From: Accumulibacter sp. | GTDB lineage: Bacteria > Pseudomonadota > Gammaproteobacteria > Burkholderiales > Rhodocyclaceae | DNA length: 64,000 bases | NCBI GenBank assembly: GCA_017302455.1 | Contig: JAFLDO010000024.1 | Location: forward strand, 1 to 64,000 | Reading direction: 5' to 3' | Shown: positions 43,247 to 52,731 of the stretch, piece after piece | Numbering within the stretch: the first letter of the stretch is position 1 | Layout of the letters: every line of letters begins with the position of its first letter | The notes under the pieces: model-generated | Seen by the model: only the letters and a program-made list of their open reading frames with translations | What the model was told of the DNA's origin: nothing | The model's database searches: none | Position numbers and translations under genes: made by a program

Positions 43247-43372
43247 ACCGGCGGCGGCTCACCATCGCCGCACCGGGAAACTTTCCCGTCACTCGCGGGA
43301 GTTTCCCCTCTATCCGCGGCGTCACCGCCACGGGAGAATTGGCCGATGGTTTTCAAACACTGAATCGCTGCC

Positions 43373-45295
43373 ATGCCGCCATCCGTCACATTCCTTTCAG
43401 CCCCCAGGGTCGGCCAGGCGCCGCGCCTTGTCAGCCGTGCCCGCAAAACGGCCGAGCGCCGGCAGGCAGACCAAGCGCTGCGGCGGAGCGAGGCGCTGAA
43501 AGCCTCGATCCTGGCCAGCCTCGCTTGCGGCATCGTCGCCGCCGACCCCCAAGGGGTGATCACCGCCTGCAACCCATGCGCTGAAGCCATCCTTGGCTAC
43601 CGCGCGGACGAACTGATCGGCAAGCTGACGCCAGTAATCTTTCGCGACAGTGGCGACCCAGCCGGTCCCAACGACAGACCGAGCCAGCCACCCCACCGCA
43701 CCGGGGACGCCGGACTTGATGCACAGCTCGCCAGAGCCGGTTCCGGCAGTACGGCAGGCGAGCGCGACACGACCTGCCTGCGCAAGGATGGGCAGCAGAT
43801 CGCCGTTCGCCTGGCGACGATCCCGATGCATGACCCTGATGGGCTCGTCAGCGGCTACGTGCACACCCTCGTCGACATCACCCGGCACAAGGAAGCCGAG
43901 GACGGTATCCAGCGTCTGGTGCACGCCGACCCCCTGACCGGTCTGGCCAACCGGATTTTGCTCGACGCGCGCGTGCGGCAGGATCTCAGCCGAGCTCACC
44001 GGGCTCGCGAACCACTGGCGCTGATTTTCCTCGATGTCGATCGCTTCAAGAACGTCAACGATACGCTTGGTCACCGGATCGGCGACGAACTGCTGATCCA
44101 GGTCGCCGCGCGACTCGATAGCATCGTCCGCGACGAAGACACCCTCTGCCGACTCGGCGGCGACGAGTTCGTCCTGGTCTTGCCCAATACCGATGCGGAC
44201 GGCGCCGCAAACGTGGCGGAAAAACTGCTGAAAATCACTGCGCCATCCTATCGCCTCGAGCAACATGTGCTGACCTGCACGGTATCGGCAGGGATAGCCA
44301 TGTACCCGACCGATGGAGACAGCGTCGCGAGCCTGTCGACCTCTGCGGACGCCGCGATGTATCGTGCCAAGGCGCGTGGTGGCAACGCCTACTCCTTCTT
44401 CACGGCAGAGATGCAGGAGCGATTGGCACGTACCCGGCAGATCCGCAACGAACTTCGCCGCGCCATCGCGAACGGCGAGTTGCACCTTCAGTACCAGCCG
44501 CGCTTTGCCATGGCCGCTCGCCGCCCGGTCGGCGCCGAGGCGCTGCTGCGCTGGCAGCACCGCCAACTGGGAATGGTCTCGCCGCTCGAGTTCGTCCCCA
44601 TCGCCGAGGGGTCTGGGCTCAGTCTGGCGCTCGGCGAATGGGTGCTCCGCACGGCGATCCGCCACATGCGCGGATGGCAAAACCGCAGCCTGCCGCCCAT
44701 GAGGGTGGCGGTCAATCTTTCGGCCGCGCAGTTCCGTCAGACAAACCTGAGCGAGCGGGTCGCCCGGATTCTCGACGAGGAAGGACTACCACCGCCGTTT
44801 CTCGAGCTCGAATTGACCGAGAACCTGGTCATGGACAATCCTCTGGCCGCCATCGCGACGGTCAACAAGTTGCGCACGCTGGGCGTCGGCGTGTCGCTCG
44901 ACAACTTCGGAACGGGGCGTTCGTCGATGAGCGACCTCAGGCGCCTTCGCGTCGACAGGCTCAAGATCGATCGCTCCTTGGTCACCGGCCTGCCAACGGA
45001 TCCGGATGCGGCAGCGATCGTCGCAGCTACCCTCAGCCTGGCGCACGATCTCGGCCTGCCGACGGTCGCCGGGGGAGTCGAGAGCGCCGCGCAAATGGCC
45101 TTCCTGCGTGCGCGAGGCTGCGATGAGGCACAGGGCAATCTGCTCGGCCCACCCGTAGTGGCTGAACAGTTTGCAGCGGGCACCCGCCAATCAACGACAT
45201 GGCTGTCGGTCGGCAAGAACAGACGCGCCAACCCAGGCTCGCCCACTGATCAGTTCGCCAGGGGCTGCCATGAGCCGCCATGGGCGCTAGAATGA
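43373..45295 (+). CDS. PAS-GGDEF-EAL protein with degenerate EAL site
   Basis: Protein of 640 residues that should make and possibly sense cyclic di-GMP. A PAS domain lies at about 40-175 (LASLACGIVAADPQGVITACN...HTLVDITRHKEAED). The GGDEF domain (about 180-345) has an intact active site RLGGDEFVLV near 263 and substrate residues in DVDRFKNVNDTLGH. The EAL domain (about 360-615) keeps EALLRW and VNLSAAQF and ELTEN, but reads LDNFGTG where active enzymes have DDFGTG, and AGGVES where they have AEGVE; both lost residues bind metals. It is therefore probably a diguanylate cyclase with a binding-only EAL domain. The start ATG lacks a strong ribosome site and could be later. Confidence 0.9.
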   Translation: MPPSVTFLSAPRVGQAPRLVSRARKTAERRQADQALRRSEALKASILASLACGIVAADPQGVITACNPCAEAILGYRADELIGKLTPVIFRDSGDPAGPNDRPSQPPHRTGDAGLDAQLARAGSGSTAGERDTTCLRKDGQQIAVRLATIPMHDPDGLVSGYVHTLVDITRHKEAEDGIQRLVHADPLTGLANRILLDARVRQDLSRAHRAREPLALIFLDVDRFKNVNDTLGHRIGDELLIQVAARLDSIVRDEDTLCRLGGDEFVLVLPNTDADGAANVAEKLLKITAPSYRLEQHVLTCTVSAGIAMYPTDGDSVASLSTSADAAMYRAKARGGNAYSFFTAEMQERLARTRQIRNELRRAIANGELHLQYQPRFAMAARRPVGAEALLRWQHRQLGMVSPLEFVPIAEGSGLSLALGEWVLRTAIRHMRGWQNRSLPPMRVAVNLSAAQFRQTNLSERVARILDEEGLPPPFLELELTENLVMDNPLAAIATVNKLRTLGVGVSLDNFGTGRSSMSDLRRLRVDRLKIDRSLVTGLPTDPDAAAIVAATLSLAHDLGLPTVAGGVESAAQMAFLRARGCDEAQGNLLGPPVVAEQFAAGTRQSTTWLSVGKNRRANPGSPTDQFARGCHEPPWALE

Positions 45296-45426
45296 CGGCG
45301 CCGGGGGAGCACATGGAGGCACACTGGGCGCCAGGCTCGCCCGTCCGCTACTCGCAACGGGATGACTCCGCGCATCCGCTGCTGGCAACGACATCGACGG
45401 GGAATACGGATGCGGGAGGCAACGTC

Positions 45427-46077
45427 TTGAAGGCAGCAGGCAAACAGGTCACGGTAATGGTCGTCGACGACCACGCGGCCCTGCGCGCCGGCCTGCGAAG
45501 CGTGATCGATTCCGATCCCGGCCTACGGGTGGTACTGGACGTCCCCAGCGGCGAGGTGGCGTACGCCCAGTACCAGACGCTGCGTCCGGACACGGTGGTC
45601 ATGGATCTGAGCATGGAGGGTTTCGGCGGCATCGAGGCCATCAGACGCATCCGCAGTCGCGACCCGCAAGCTGCCATCCTGGTCTATACCGTGCACAATT
45701 CCCGGGTACTGCTCGAACGGGCGCTCGAGGCCGGCGCGCTTGGCTTCGTCACAAAAGGCAGCGACATCGACACCCTGCTGCAGGCGATCAAGAGGATAGC
45801 GAGCAGGGAATCCTTCGTCAGCCCCGACATGCTGCCGGCACTGCTGGACCGCCATTTCCCCGCGGGCGGTGTATCGTTCGACCGGCTGACCCAGCGCGAA
45901 TTCCAGGTCTTCAAGCTGCTCAGCGAAGGCCACGCACTGCCCGAATGCGCGGACATCCTGAACCTGAGCAGCAAGACGGTGAGCAATCATTTCACCCAGA
46001 TCCGAGCCAAACTGGGTGTCGACAGCCCTGCCGAGATGGCACGGATCGCCATCCGGCAGGGCCTCGTCGAACCCTGA
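45427..46077 (+). CDS. NarL/FixJ-type response regulator
   Basis: Two-component regulator of 216 residues: receiver domain (VMVVDDHAALRAGLRS, phospho-acceptor Asp in VVMDLSMEG, Thr in LVYTVHN, Lys in FVTKGSD) and a LuxR-type DNA-binding domain (LTQREFQVFKLLSEGHALPE...LSSKTVSNHFTQIRAKLGV). I chose TTG 45427 with GGGAGG at 45415-45420 since it begins just before the receiver; ATG 45313 with a GGGGGAG site would add 38 residues of no known domain. It converges with a PAS histidine kinase whose stop is 42 bases away, its probable partner. Confidence 0.9.
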   Translation: MKAAGKQVTVMVVDDHAALRAGLRSVIDSDPGLRVVLDVPSGEVAYAQYQTLRPDTVVMDLSMEGFGGIEAIRRIRSRDPQAAILVYTVHNSRVLLERALEAGALGFVTKGSDIDTLLQAIKRIASRESFVSPDMLPALLDRHFPAGGVSFDRLTQREFQVFKLLSEGHALPECADILNLSSKTVSNHFTQIRAKLGVDSPAEMARIAIRQGLVEP

Positions 46078-46118
46078 AGGTTTGCTCGCCAGGCGGCGAC
46101 GACGCGTCGGACATCCAC

Positions 46119-47906
46119 TCAGTGGCCGGGAAGAAGCACGCGCACGCGCGTGCCCGCTCCCCGGCCACTGGAAATCTGCAGCGAGCCGCCCAGACTTAGG
46201 ACCCGTTCGCGCATGCCCAGCAGGCCAAAGCCGGTTTGCGCAGCACCGACGTCCATACCAATGCCGTCGTCGCGAATCACCAGTCGCAGCCTGCCGCCAT
46301 CCGGGCCTCGGCGTGTAGCGAGGACGATGCGCACACGCTCGGCCCGGGCGTGCCGGACGATATTGCTCAGGCATTCCTGGACGATGCGATAGATGGCCAG
46401 CCGACGCGGTCCGTCGCACATCAGTCCGGCCGCCAACGACGCACGCCATTCGATCTCCGGATGCTGCTGGCCCCAGCCCGCCAGCAGGCTGCCGACAGCC
46501 TCGGAGATACAGCCCGCGTCGAGAATGCTCGGATGCAGGCCCTCCATCAAGCGGTGCGACACCTCGTAGATGTCGCGCGCCGAAACGTCGATGGCACGCG
46601 CGGCAGCCAGGATTCGTTCGTGTGGAGTCGCCTTGTCGCGCTGGATAGCTGCGGCGAAAGCGCGGATCGCGGTCAGATGCTGGGCGAGTTCGTCGTGCAG
46701 TTCGCGCGCCAGCGCCACCCGCTCACGCTCCTGCGTATCCATCAACTGCCGTACCAGACGCGTGTTCTGGTCCAGCAGTACCTGCGTTGCCCGCTCGGCC
46801 AGCTTGCGTTCCGTAATGTCCTGCACCGTGCCAAGCAGGCGTAGGGGCGTGCCCATCTCGGTACGTTCGACCCGACCGAGGCCGTGCATCCAGCGCACGG
46901 CACCATCTCCGGGGCGCACGATACGGTACTCGATGTCGAATGCCGCGCCGGTGGCGACCACGTGCCGGAGACCATCGAGGGTGGCCTGCCGATCGTCGGC
47001 ATGCAGCAGCCGCTCCCAGCCGGCGGTGTTGTGTTCGTACTCGGGGCCAATGCCGAAGATCCGGTCGAGCATCGGGCTGCCGACCCAAACGCCCGAGGAC
47101 AGGTCAGTCGTGTAGCTGCCCAGCCTGCCGACCTCCTGAGCCCGCTGCAAGGCTTCCTCGCCTGCCTTGACCGAGGTGACATCGGTGACCTCGACGAAGA
47201 AGCCGTCCACCTCGCCATCCACCATGTCCGGGATGTAGCGTGCGAGCGCATGGCGCACCGAGCGGCCATCCGGCGAAGGAATCGCCCGTTCAAACTGCTG
47301 CGCGCTGCCGCGCAATGCCGCCTCAATGTAGGGCAGGTTGAGGCGATAGCGCTCCTCGCCGATCACTTCACGTATGTGCTTGCCCGGAATCGTCGCCGGA
47401 TCGATGCCGAACCAGTCGCGATAGGCGTGATTGGCAAAACGGTTGCGCAGATGGCGATCCCAGTAGCCGATCATTGACGACACGCTGTTCAGCACCGCAC
47501 TCAGGTTGTCCCGGTGGTGCCCGCGTTGGGCAGCGCTCTGCACAAGCGCCTGCTTGCGCGTGCTGATGTCCCGGTGGCCGACGATGACACCCGTGGCGGA
47601 GGGGGTGGCGTAAAGCTCGAACCAGCGCTCGCGGTCGGGAGAATGGCAAGGGTACTCGAGCGTGAACATCGACTGCTGCCCGTTGAGGACTTCCTCGAGC
47701 CCCTGAAGAGCCGCCGCCGCCAGGACGTCGCTGCCAGCGGCGCGACGCACGACTGCCAGGTAGTCCAGGCCGACCCCTGACGCCAGCACGGCGCTACCAC
47801 CATTACTCTCGGCAAAGTCCCGCCATACCTTGTTGACGCTGACGATCACGCCGTGCTCGTCGAGCACGGCGATCGTATCCCACAACGGGTCGATCAATGT
47901 GGACAT
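46119..47906 (-). CDS. PAS-containing histidine kinase (NarX/UhpB type)
   Basis: Protein of 595 residues without membrane segments, so a cytosolic sensor. Three PAS domains follow one another (about 5-118, 135-250, 258-375; the third ends in the PAC-like LLGTVQDITERKLAE). A HisKA_3 dimerisation domain carries the phospho-accepting His in ERVALARELHDELAQHLTAI near 400-420. The ATPase domain has the N-box QECLSNIVRHA near 516, G1 IRDDGIGMD near 553 and G2 GFGLLGMRERV near 567-577. It faces the NarL-type regulator tail to tail, and the HisKA_3 type normally pairs with that class. Confidence 0.92.
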   Translation of the reverse strand: MSTLIDPLWDTIAVLDEHGVIVSVNKVWRDFAESNGGSAVLASGVGLDYLAVVRRAAGSDVLAAAALQGLEEVLNGQQSMFTLEYPCHSPDRERWFELYATPSATGVIVGHRDISTRKQALVQSAAQRGHHRDNLSAVLNSVSSMIGYWDRHLRNRFANHAYRDWFGIDPATIPGKHIREVIGEERYRLNLPYIEAALRGSAQQFERAIPSPDGRSVRHALARYIPDMVDGEVDGFFVEVTDVTSVKAGEEALQRAQEVGRLGSYTTDLSSGVWVGSPMLDRIFGIGPEYEHNTAGWERLLHADDRQATLDGLRHVVATGAAFDIEYRIVRPGDGAVRWMHGLGRVERTEMGTPLRLLGTVQDITERKLAERATQVLLDQNTRLVRQLMDTQERERVALARELHDELAQHLTAIRAFAAAIQRDKATPHERILAAARAIDVSARDIYEVSHRLMEGLHPSILDAGCISEAVGSLLAGWGQQHPEIEWRASLAAGLMCDGPRRLAIYRIVQECLSNIVRHARAERVRIVLATRRGPDGGRLRLVIRDDGIGMDVGAAQTGFGLLGMRERVLSLGGSLQISSGRGAGTRVRVLLPGH

Positions 47907-48224
47907 GGTAGCCTCATTGCCGGAGATGGCGTCGCAAGGTCATCGGCAGGGTGCCCGGCGGGGACTCGCCGTGAGCGCCCGACTGTGGTGGCTGGCCGGA
48001 CGTGGGGACGCGCGCAGACTTCATTATGACCCAGACACCAGCGCATCGCGAATGCTCGCGCAGCAGACCAACCGGGAAAGATTCCCGCCAATGACGGGAA
48101 GTCTTGCACTATCCGCAACGCCGACGACACTCCAGAATTCAGACATGGCATCCAGGCGTCAACTCCTCCCGGCACCCTCAGCGATGGTCGGCTACCGCGC
48201 CGACTCCCTGACGGGGATCTCCCG
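47907..48224. other. Divergent intergenic region, kinase / TPR gene
   Basis: No gene is supported in these 318 bases; the open frames present do not look coding. It must contain the promoters for the kinase and the TPR gene, but I see no convincing -35/-10 pair. Confidence 0.4.
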
Positions 48225-48758
48225 GTGATCGACGCACTGTTCGAGCTCCTCGGTACCTTGTATCAAAAGGGAGATTTCGCACAGGCCGAACGGGTTGCCA
48301 ACGGCATTCAACAGACTATCCCCGGCGACGTCGTATCCCTGCAATTCCTGGGCCTGCTCTGTTACCGCACCGGGCGCCGCGCCGACGCCTTGCGGGCATT
48401 CATCGCCGCCGCTGGCGACGACGCCGATAGCCCAGCCCCACCCGGCGTCGCCAACAGCCTGCACGCTTCGACTCACTGCCTACGGGCGGCCCGCACCCAA
48501 GGATCGGCACTGGCCAGCGCCTGGTATGACATGGGGCTGATACTGTTCCGCCTGCGACGCTATCAGCAGGCCATCACGGCATTGCAGGCGGTCACTTGCG
48601 CGCTGCCCGACGATCGGGCGGCGAAACGGGCGATCGTCAGAATCGCGCGTTTTTCGCGGCGGCGGAGAACGCCGACGGCCAGCCATCAGCCCCGATGTCT
48701 TCCGTCTTCGCTGGCGCAGCCACTTCGACCGCCCACCCAATGGCACCAGTCAGCTTAG
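48225..48758 (+). CDS. TPR-like protein, function unknown
   Basis: Protein of 177 residues from a GTG. Two or three helical TPR-like repeats are visible (LFELLGTLYQKGDFAQAERVA, VSLQFLGLLCYRTGRRADALRAF, ASAWYDMGLILFRLRRYQQAITAL), the units that bind other proteins. The last 35 residues are basic and rich in Pro and Ser. There is no signal peptide. It overlaps the end of the CobW-type gene by four bases, tail to tail. No partner is evident. Confidence 0.7.
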   Translation: MIDALFELLGTLYQKGDFAQAERVANGIQQTIPGDVVSLQFLGLLCYRTGRRADALRAFIAAAGDDADSPAPPGVANSLHASTHCLRAARTQGSALASAWYDMGLILFRLRRYQQAITALQAVTCALPDDRAAKRAIVRIARFSRRRRTPTASHQPRCLPSSLAQPLRPPTQWHQSA

Positions 48759-49834
48759 CGTGCTGACGGAACCGATTCAGCGTCGGTCACCACGGAAAGC
48801 CCGCAGAACATGGCGAAAGCCTTCTCGACGATCGCACGCGCGAGCCCGCGGACAATGAACACCAGGCGGCTGTGACGGTCCTCGTCCGGCCAGGTGGACA
48901 GCATCGCTTCCGGATAGCGCATGTGCTGCACGCAATGCACGATGCGCGGTCCACGTTCATCCACGACTTCGATCAGGCCCTTGATCCGCAGGATACGATC
49001 GCCGCAGGTGGCGAGCAGGACATCGATCGCCTCGGCAAACTCTGGCCAGGCAAAGGGCTCGGCGAAGCGCAGCACGAAGGCATGCACCTGCGCGTCGTGC
49101 CGGTTGACGTCCTCGCCGTGCGCTAGCGGCGGCAGGGCCGCCTGCGCGGCGACCTTCTCGGCGGCCAGCCAGCGGCGCACATCGGCCGTCTTGGTGGTCG
49201 GGTCGTAGAGACCGCAGCCCATGACCTGTTCTGCATCGATCGCACCGTTACACACCGGGATCTGCGGTGCCCCGGGGTTGATACGCGCCAGGCGCCTGGC
49301 AAGCCCCGCAACGGCGTCGGGAACTGCCAGATCGCACTTGCTCAACAGCAGCCGATCGGCCATCGCGACCTGGCGGACGGCCTCGAAATGCCGCGCCAAC
49401 TGGCCATTGGCGTGGGTGACGTCAACCACAGTAACGACGCCGTCGATGCGAAAACGCTCGGCGATGAAGAAATCCTCAAGCAGGGTGTAGAGCACCGGCG
49501 CCGGATCAGCCAGACCGGTCGTTTCGATCAGCACGCGCGAAAAAGCCGGGATCTCGCGTCGCCAGCGGCGCATGAACAGGTCGCGCAGGCTGCGCGCCAG
49601 ATCGCCGCGCGCGCTGCAGCACAGGCAGCCCGTGGTGAGGACGACGATGTTGTCGTCGACCTTGTCGACCAGATGGTGATCGACGGCGACTTCGCCGAAC
49701 TCGTTGATCAGCACCGCCGCGTCGGCAAGCGCCGGCTGCCGCAGGAGATGGTTGAGCAAGGTCGTCTTGCCGGCTCCGAGGAAGCCGGTGAGGACAGTTA
49801 CCGGGATCGCCCGTTCGGCGCTCAGCGCCGGCAT
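48755..49834 (-). CDS. CobW/COG0523-family GTPase metallochaperone
   Basis: Protein of 359 residues. The G domain starts at once: PVTVLTGFLGAGKTTLLNHLL (Walker A, 11-31), then the metal-binding motif TTGCLCCSARGDL near 67-79 (CxCC), ETTGLADPAP near 106-115 and SKCDLAVPD near 169. The C-terminal CobW_C domain spans about 255-350. Members supply zinc, cobalt or another metal to target enzymes at the cost of GTP. Nearby genes give no clear target. No Zur-type site could be recognised in the 341 bases upstream. Confidence 0.9.
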   Translation of the reverse strand: MPALSAERAIPVTVLTGFLGAGKTTLLNHLLRQPALADAAVLINEFGEVAVDHHLVDKVDDNIVVLTTGCLCCSARGDLARSLRDLFMRRWRREIPAFSRVLIETTGLADPAPVLYTLLEDFFIAERFRIDGVVTVVDVTHANGQLARHFEAVRQVAMADRLLLSKCDLAVPDAVAGLARRLARINPGAPQIPVCNGAIDAEQVMGCGLYDPTTKTADVRRWLAAEKVAAQAALPPLAHGEDVNRHDAQVHAFVLRFAEPFAWPEFAEAIDVLLATCGDRILRIKGLIEVVDERGPRIVHCVQHMRYPEAMLSTWPDEDRHSRLVFIVRGLARAIVEKAFAMFCGLSVVTDAESVPSAR

Positions 49835-50175
49835 GGATGCAGACCCCGGTCGGCTGCCGACGCCGCCGTCCGCAGCGCCCAGCCCTGGGCCTCGAATGTG
49901 GCTGGCGTCGCGACGACGAGTCGAGGAACGATCATCATGGCTGTAGATTAGAACACAGTCGACGTCCGCCTGCCTTGGCGACGCGAAAGGCGTAAGGTTT
50001 GCGCGTCCGGCAACGACAATGCATCAGAAGGAGCACTGGCTCAGGGAACTGTCGAAACGCTTTGCAGCCGAACAGCGGAGGGCTCTGGCCCTGCCCTTCA
50101 ACTCACGGTGGCAGGCCGGCAGGCACCGGCAGGCAACACGCAGAGTCCGAACATGTCATGTCTATGGAGAACCTT
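49835..50175. other. Divergent intergenic region, CobW / msrB
   Basis: No gene is supported in these 341 bases. In-frame codons upstream of msrB (from 49999) have no conserved sequence and precede the likely Tat signal, so I left them out. The ribosome site GGAGA for msrB is at 50166-50170. Confidence 0.45.
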
Positions 50176-50688
50176 ATGGATCGTCGTCAATCACTGAAAT
50201 GGCTGGGCGGTTTGTCCGCCTTCGTACTGCCCATGGCCGCTCCCGGCCACGCGTCGGCGAGCGACAGCACCGGCAACCGCCTGCAGAAATCGAAGGCCGA
50301 ATGGGCGACTCTGCTGCCGCTCCCGGCGTATCGCGTCCTCTTCGAGGAGGACACCGAACGTGCGGGGAGCAGTCCGCTGAACCAGGAGAAGCGTGACGGC
50401 ACTTTCATCTGTGCCGCCTGTTATCTGCCGCTGTTCGACAGCGCGAAGAAATACGAGAGCGGTACGGGCTGGCCCAGCTTCTGGGACTACCTGCCCGGAG
50501 CCGTCGCCACGCGGACCGACTTCAAGCTGATCTATCCGCGCACCGAGTATCACTGCGTCCGCTGCGGCGGCCATCAGGGGCACGTCTTCAACGATGGTCC
50601 CAAGCCGACCGGCAAACGCTACTGCAACAATGGCGTGGCTCTGCAGTTCGTTGCGCGTAGCGAAAAACTGCCGGAGTTGCGCGCGTGA
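50176..50688 (+). CDS. msrB: Exported methionine-R-sulfoxide reductase
   Basis: Protein of 170 residues that reduces R-methionine sulfoxide in proteins. I chose the ATG at 50176: GGAGA lies just before it, and the protein then opens with MDRRQSLKWLGGLSAFVLPM, a twin-arginine-like signal ending near GHASA. The SelR domain has zinc cysteines in FICAACYLPLF near 75-85 and YHCVRCGGHQGHVFNDGP near 120-137, ESGTGWPSFWD near 92-102, and the catalytic Cys in GKRYCNNGV near 141. It is joined to msrA by a GTGA overlap, an exported MsrB-MsrA pair. Confidence 0.93.
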   Translation: MDRRQSLKWLGGLSAFVLPMAAPGHASASDSTGNRLQKSKAEWATLLPLPAYRVLFEEDTERAGSSPLNQEKRDGTFICAACYLPLFDSAKKYESGTGWPSFWDYLPGAVATRTDFKLIYPRTEYHCVRCGGHQGHVFNDGPKPTGKRYCNNGVALQFVARSEKLPELRA

Positions 50689-51302
50689 TCGGGCGCCGCT
50701 TCGCCACCGCGCTGGCGCTGCTTTTCCTCGGCGCCAGCGCCGGTGCCGGCGCGGCCGACGCACCGGACGCGAGGACGCCGGAAGTTCGCACGGCGATTTT
50801 CGCCGGGGGTTGCTTCTGGTGCATCGAGGCCGATTTCGAAAAACTGCCGGGTGTCATTGCCGCGGAATCCGGCTATACCGCCGGCCGCACCGTCAATCCC
50901 ACCTATGAACAGGTCAGCGCCGGCAGTACCGGACACACCGAGGCGATTCGCGTGACCTACGACCCGCAGAAGGTCAGCTATCGGCAACTGCTCGACTACT
51001 TCTGGCGCCACATCGATCCGACGGTGAAGAACCGCCAGTTCTGCGATGTCGGCAGCCAGTATCGCAGCGGCATCTACTGGCAGAACGAAGCCGAGCGCAA
51101 GGCCGCCGAGAGCAGCCGCGATACCCTGCTGGCGAGCGGCAAGCTGCCGCGCATCGAGACCGAGATTGTCGCCGCGTCGGCCTTTTACCCGGCCGAGGAG
51201 TACCACCAGGACTACTACAAGAAAAACCCGATCCGCTATGCCTATTATCGCCAGGGCTGCGGCCGCGACGCACGCGTCCAGCAGATCTGGGGAGGCGGCT
51301 AG
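50685..51302 (+). CDS. msrA: Exported methionine-S-sulfoxide reductase
   Basis: Protein of 205 residues, starting at GTG 50685 in overlap with the msrB stop. A signal peptide covers about 1-23 (FATALALLFLGASAGAGAA). The catalytic motif GGCFWCIEADFEKLPGV is at about 41-57, followed by ESGYTAGRTVNPTYEQVSAG and the conserved GHTEAIRVTYDP near 83-94, and QYRSGIYW near 123-130. It reduces the S form of methionine sulfoxide and complements MsrB. Both are likely to repair periplasmic proteins, as PilB- or MsrPQ-type systems do elsewhere. Confidence 0.95.
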   Translation: MIGRRFATALALLFLGASAGAGAADAPDARTPEVRTAIFAGGCFWCIEADFEKLPGVIAAESGYTAGRTVNPTYEQVSAGSTGHTEAIRVTYDPQKVSYRQLLDYFWRHIDPTVKNRQFCDVGSQYRSGIYWQNEAERKAAESSRDTLLASGKLPRIETEIVAASAFYPAEEYHQDYYKKNPIRYAYYRQGCGRDARVQQIWGGG

Positions 51303-51329
51303 GCGGCGCCGGTGCTACCGGCAGCAGGC

Positions 51330-52520
51330 TCAATCGACCTGACAGAGGAGACCCTTGAGATACTCGCCTTCGCTGAAATTGAGCGCCACCGGATGGTCTG
51401 CAGGCGCGGCGAGGCGGTGCAGAAGGCGTGTCTGCTGCCCGGCATCGATTGCCGCATCGGTAACGATCTGCTGGAAGTGCTCACTGCGGATGCCGCCGGA
51501 ACAGGAGTAAGTCATCAGCAGGCCACCGGGATTGAGCAGACGAAACGCGCAGACGTTGATGTCCCGATAGGCACGCGCGGCGCGTTCGGCGTGCTGGGCG
51601 GAAGGCGCGAACTTGGGCGGATCCAGAATGATCAAGTCGAAACGATGACCGGCACTCTTGAGTACCCGCAACTCGCTGAAGACGTCGGCCTGGCGCCATT
51701 CGGCGCGATCGGCAGCAAGCTCGGGGTTGCGTGCCAGGTTGTCCACGGCGGTGGACAGCGCCGGCCCGGAGGAGTCGATCGAAAGTACGCTGGTGGCGCC
51801 GCCGGCCAAGGCCTGTAGCGAGAAACCACCGGTATAGCAGAAGCAGTTGAGCACCGTGCGGCCGCCGGCCAGCTCGCGCGTCAAGAGGCGATTGTCGCGC
51901 TGGTCGAGATAGAAGCCGGTCTTGTGGCCGGCGACGACGTCGACCCCGATACGCACGCCGTTCTCGACGATCACCAGCGGCTCGGCCGGCGCCTCGCCAA
52001 ACACCCAGCCGGTCACCGGCTCGAGTCCTTCGAGCCGGCGCACATCGGAATCCGACCGCTCGTAGATGCGTGCGCAGCCGCTCGCCTCGCGCAGCGCGGC
52101 AAGGATCGCCCGGCGCCATTTCTCGGGACCGGTGGCCGTCAGCTGCACCACAAGCGTGTCACCGTAGCGATCGACAATCAGGCCCGGCAGGCCATCCGAC
52201 TCGCCGTGAATCAGCCGCAGACCGTCCTGCCCCCGCAAATCCGGCATCGCCTGACGACGTGCGACGGCGGCGTGAACGTGGCGCTTGAAGAAGACGTCGT
52301 CGATGATCTCGTCGGGGTCGAACGTCCATACCCGGGCGCGTATCTTCGACTCGGGGCTCCACGCCGCCCTCGCCAAGGGCCGACCGTTGGCGGCGACGAC
52401 GTCGACCGTGTCACCCGGCCGGGCGCGACCATTCAGCCGGTCAACGATCCCGGCAAAAATCCAGGGGTGCCGACGGGCCAGCGAGCGATCCTTGCCGGGG
52501 AGAAGAACGAGTTGAGCCAT
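51330..52520 (-). CDS. rlmI: 23S rRNA m5C methyltransferase, RlmI type
   Basis: Protein of 396 residues. I chose ATG 52520 (MAQLVLLPGKDRSLARRHPWIFAG), the usual start, over a longer frame. An N-terminal PUA domain (about 1-80) binds RNA. The catalytic Rossmann domain has GHKTGFYLDQRDNR near 207-220, VLNCFCYTGGFSLQAL near 232-247 (motif I), DVFSELR, and the motif LDPPKFAPS near 308 with the TYSCSGGI loop near 351, where the second Cys is expected. RlmI makes m5C1962 in E. coli; the exact base here is inferred from family. Confidence 0.92.
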   Translation of the reverse strand: MAQLVLLPGKDRSLARRHPWIFAGIVDRLNGRARPGDTVDVVAANGRPLARAAWSPESKIRARVWTFDPDEIIDDVFFKRHVHAAVARRQAMPDLRGQDGLRLIHGESDGLPGLIVDRYGDTLVVQLTATGPEKWRRAILAALREASGCARIYERSDSDVRRLEGLEPVTGWVFGEAPAEPLVIVENGVRIGVDVVAGHKTGFYLDQRDNRLLTRELAGGRTVLNCFCYTGGFSLQALAGGATSVLSIDSSGPALSTAVDNLARNPELAADRAEWRQADVFSELRVLKSAGHRFDLIILDPPKFAPSAQHAERAARAYRDINVCAFRLLNPGGLLMTYSCSGGIRSEHFQQIVTDAAIDAGQQTRLLHRLAAPADHPVALNFSEGEYLKGLLCQVD

Positions 52521-52731
52521 TGCAGGTATCCGGCGCCCGGCGATGACCGGACAGGGGTAGGTTGGACCGTGCAGTGTACTCCATGTACTCCATGCGCTTC
52601 GCCACAGTGGATGGCGAACCGCCACCTGCGCGAGAGCGGCCGCGGCGCGTCTTGAGGCCGATCAAGGAATGCCGTCCGCCAATCCCACTATAATCGGGCG
52701 CCCCGCATCAACCATCAGCGCTGGAGCCCCG

